Shown here: positions 58,333-60,397 of the stretch, piece after piece
Numbering within the stretch: the first letter of the stretch is position 1
How the letters are laid out: the number at the start of each line of letters is the position of its first letter
Assembly: GCF_020164745.1 (NCBI RefSeq)
Contig: NZ_JAIUGV010000024.1
Coordinates: 1-60,397 of the forward strand
DNA length: 60,397 nt
From: Mesorhizobium sp. ES1-4
GTDB lineage: Bacteria; Pseudomonadota; Alphaproteobacteria; Rhizobiales; Rhizobiaceae
Reading direction: 5' to 3'
Made by a program: the position numbers and the translations under genes
The notes under the pieces: model-generated
What the model was told of the DNA's origin: nothing
Seen by the model: only the letters and a program-made list of their open reading frames with translations
Databases searched by the model: none

Positions 58333-59973
58333 TTAGCTTTCGATCCATACCTTCTCGAAATGCTGCTCGAGCGCCTGGTGCTGTTCGCAGCCTTCGATGC
58401 CTTTGCGGTAGGTGCGGTAGACCGAGCGCCAGTAGGGCTGGATGATGATGCCCGAGTCGCGCAGATTCTGCTCGATCTCAGCCATGACCTGCTTGCGGGC
58501 CTTGGGGTCGGGCATGGCCAGCGCCTTGTCGAGCAGTTCGTCGAACTCCTTGTCGGCATAGGCGCTTTCGTTCCAGGCAGCGCCGGATTTGTACGCCAGC
58601 GCCAGCACCTGGACGCCGAGCGGACGGCCCAGCCATTCGGTGCAGGAATAGGGGAACTTGCTCCAGTCGTTCCAGAAGGTGGCGGCGGGCAGCACGGTGC
58701 GCTTGATCTTGAGGCCGGCCTCGCGGATCTGCGCGGCGATGGCGTCGGCCGTGGTCTTCTGCCATTCGATGTCGACCGAGATCAGCTCGTATTCGTGGTC
58801 CGCCTTGCCGGATTCGGCGATCAGCTTCTTCGCCGCCTCCACGTCGCGCTTGGCCGGGCCGATATCGGCATATTCGGGATGCATGGGGCCGACATGGTGG
58901 TTGTCGGCGGGCTTGCCGCGGCCATCGAGGCCGAGCTTCAGCACCGCGGAATTGTCGACGGCGAGCTGCGCCGCCCGGCGCACCTTGACGTCGTCATAGG
59001 GCGGATTGGCGACATTGAAGCGGGCGACGATGGTCGAGCCGGTGGCGATCTCGGAATTCTCCAGCCCCATCTTCTCGGTCTGCGAGACGGCGTCGGAGGC
59101 GGTTTCGTGGTCGGTGTCGATCTCGCCGGATTCGAAGGCCGACAGCATGGCGTTGGGATCGGAGCCGTAGTCGATCCACTGGATGCCGTCGAGGTAGAAT
59201 TCGCCCTTCCACCATGGCTTGTCCCTGCGCTTGACCTCGGCGCCGGTCTCGGCGTCCCACTTCACCAGCTCGCAGGGGCCGGTGGTGATCGCCAGCGCCT
59301 TCTTGGGGTCGCCGTTGCCGTCATAGGAGCGGTGCATGATCAGCGCCGGGTAGTCGGCCATGCCGGCGATCAGCGAAATGTCGGGCTTGGGCAAATTGAG
59401 CTTGATGGTGAAGTCGTCGACCTTCTCGATGCCGCCATCGACCACCTTCTTGGTGTCGGCATCGACCAGCGCGCCCATGCGCGCGGCGACCGAATTGCCG
59501 GCAACGCCGGCCTCGCACCAGCGGGTGAGGTTGTGGACGACATCGTCGGCATTGAAGGCGTCGCCGTTCGACCAGATGATGCCCTTGCGCACATTCAGCG
59601 TCAGCGTTTTGGCGTCGTCGCTCATCTCCCATTTTTCCAGGAGCCAGGGCTCGAACGAGAAATCGGTGTTCCAGCGCACCAGATATTCGTTGCAGTGGCG
59701 CGCGATATTGGACATTTCGACGCCGTCGAAGGTGCGCGGGTCCTTGAAACCCTTGACGTTCATGGCGACGCGCAGGATGCCGCCCTTCTTCGGCTCGGCG
59801 GCGCGTGCCGGGGTCGCGGCCAGGCCGCCCAGGGCGAAGGCGCCGGCGGCGCTGACGCCGAGCCCGGCCATCAGCGCCAGATATTCGCGGCGGCTGATGC
59901 CGCCCTTCCTGAACTCATCGGCGACGGGTTTGGCGCGCGGGTGGAGCTTGCGGTCGGTCAGCATGAACTTCAT
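58333..59973 (-). CDS. Peptide/opine-type ABC transporter substrate-binding protein (SBP_bac_5)
   Basis: 546-residue periplasmic binding protein. A twin-arginine-like signal (GGISRREYLALMAGLGVSAAGAFALGGLAATPARA) ends near residue 59. The family pattern follows (PKKGGILRVAMNVKGFKDPRTFDGVEMSNIARHCNEYLVRW, LEKWEMSDDAKTLTLNVRKGIIWSNGDAFNADDVVHNLTRW). It should deliver a peptide or similar compound to an ABC permease complex that is not inside this window and presumably lies beyond the neighbourhood. ATG 59973 has AGAGGGA; the frame is open 115 codons upstream but is not homologous. Confidence 0.92.
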   Translation of the reverse strand: MKFMLTDRKLHPRAKPVADEFRKGGISRREYLALMAGLGVSAAGAFALGGLAATPARAAEPKKGGILRVAMNVKGFKDPRTFDGVEMSNIARHCNEYLVRWNTDFSFEPWLLEKWEMSDDAKTLTLNVRKGIIWSNGDAFNADDVVHNLTRWCEAGVAGNSVAARMGALVDADTKKVVDGGIEKVDDFTIKLNLPKPDISLIAGMADYPALIMHRSYDGNGDPKKALAITTGPCELVKWDAETGAEVKRRDKPWWKGEFYLDGIQWIDYGSDPNAMLSAFESGEIDTDHETASDAVSQTEKMGLENSEIATGSTIVARFNVANPPYDDVKVRRAAQLAVDNSAVLKLGLDGRGKPADNHHVGPMHPEYADIGPAKRDVEAAKKLIAESGKADHEYELISVDIEWQKTTADAIAAQIREAGLKIKRTVLPAATFWNDWSKFPYSCTEWLGRPLGVQVLALAYKSGAAWNESAYADKEFDELLDKALAMPDPKARKQVMAEIEQNLRDSGIIIQPYWRSVYRTYRKGIEGCEQHQALEQHFEKVWIES

Positions 59974-60321
59974 CGTCGTTCCCTCTTGTTGGCGCATGGC
60001 GTCCGAAGCACGGCGGCCTGGGGCAACGGCATGCACGAAAACAGGCTCGCCCCGACAGTTCGCCAACGCGGAGGCGGTCGCGACCACCGGGGCGTCGTTG
60101 CCTGAGCGGGGAATGATAGAGCGGGGCGGGGCGAGGAAATGTTCTGGAATCCGCAGGACTTGTGCGATGCTCCGCAGGCAGGGATGGGCGCTGGGCGTCC
60201 GACTGCGAAAGGGCCTGCCGTCGCATTGCTCCCTCTTGCCTGCCAGGCGTCTCCGCTGCAGGGCATCGGTGGGACTTCGAGTAAGAGCGACGCGTTTGCC
60301 TGCGGCTTCGCGTTTCACCGG
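59974..60321. promoter_or_regulatory. Upstream region of binding-protein gene
   Basis: About 350 bp holding the promoter for the minus-strand binding-protein gene; no supported gene. Frames here are extensions or shadows. No clear operator palindrome was seen. Confidence 0.35.
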
Positions 60322-60397
60322 CGGCTTCCCCCACTCCGTCTCGGCTTCGCCGAGCCACCTCTCCCCCCTCCGGAGGGAGAGGAAGGAACGCGCTTGG
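60322..60397. repeat. Partial palindromic repeat at window edge
   Basis: CTCGGCTTCGCCGAG and CCTCTCCCCCCTCCGGAGGGAGAGG are two adjacent hairpins near 60338-60390, alike in style to the intergenic repeats at 20867, 48181, 50508 and 57602. The element is cut by the end of the window. Confidence 0.5.

Noticed and set aside
58159..60105. 648-codon plus-strand frame
   Set aside because: Antisense to the substrate-binding protein; no family resemblance.

Overview
The window looks like chromosomal DNA of an alphaproteobacterium of the order Hyphomicrobiales (Rhizobiales), most likely Mesorhizobium or a close relative. The evidence is the high GC content (63% in a 60-base sample counted by hand), rhizobial gene sets (rph next to hrcA, MbfA, DUF1127, TAXI-TRAP, a CIO-type bd oxidase), an Irr-type iron control element, and two promoters with the sigma-EcfG (RpoE2) consensus typical of the alphaproteobacterial general stress response. 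No rRNA, tRNA, CRISPR array or replication origin was seen.

Layout. 1-6.1 kb: a minus-strand operon rph-VOC-rdgB-hemW diverges from hrcA, a small conserved gene and an exported sorbosone-dehydrogenase-like beta-propeller. 6.2-10.6 kb: LysE exporter, cysteine synthase, GST-like protein, and an ECF42-type sigma factor with its YCII partner. 10.7-14.3 kb: a TAXI-TRAP transporter set with DUF1850. 15.0-19.1 kb: a stress block with a DUF892 ferritin-like gene and the NHEJ pair ku-ligD, each unit preceded by a GGAAC-N16/17-CGTT promoter. 19.1-22.6 kb: ArsR-type regulator, a frameshifted DUF1127 gene, two ferredoxin-like-fold genes, and iron exporter mbfA under a perfect ICE palindrome. 22.8-29.1 kb: threonine dehydratase, a four-gene TetR/HlyD/ABC efflux operon with a perfect 22-bp operator, and CYTH-CHAD. 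29.2-35.1 kb: XRE regulator with SMP-30 protein, 3-methyladenine glycosylase, SulP transporter with XRE regulator, small lipoprotein, and PAP2 phosphatase coupled to a 4-TM DMT protein.

35.18-35.78 kb is a degenerate mobile element with inverted ends, flanking direct repeats, a transposase C-terminal remnant and a membrane-protein ORF. 35.9-45.6 kb: a NarL-type two-component system, an Asn/Gly-rich exported protein, PhoX phosphatase, an FAD monooxygenase, a DUF2156 protein and a second ABC-2 exporter. 45.8-53.7 kb: cioAB, exported MsrA, a heptapeptide-repeat protein, DUF1223, a lone TadG-like protein and lepA.

53.9-56.75 kb is the most unusual part: a compact, overlapping four-gene minus-strand operon of clearly lower GC (43-50% in two hand-counted 60-base samples). 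It encodes a STAS-like/winged-helix protein, a small basic protein, a protein with nine N-terminal cysteines, and a GHKL (anti-sigma-like) ATPase. It reads like a horizontally acquired partner-switching or sensory system and is the best candidate for an undescribed system. 57.0-60.4 kb: a small membrane protein, a RiPP-precursor-like peptide gene and an oligopeptide-type ABC binding protein. Palindromic intergenic repeats (two related subfamilies) sit between several genes, mostly at converging 3' ends.
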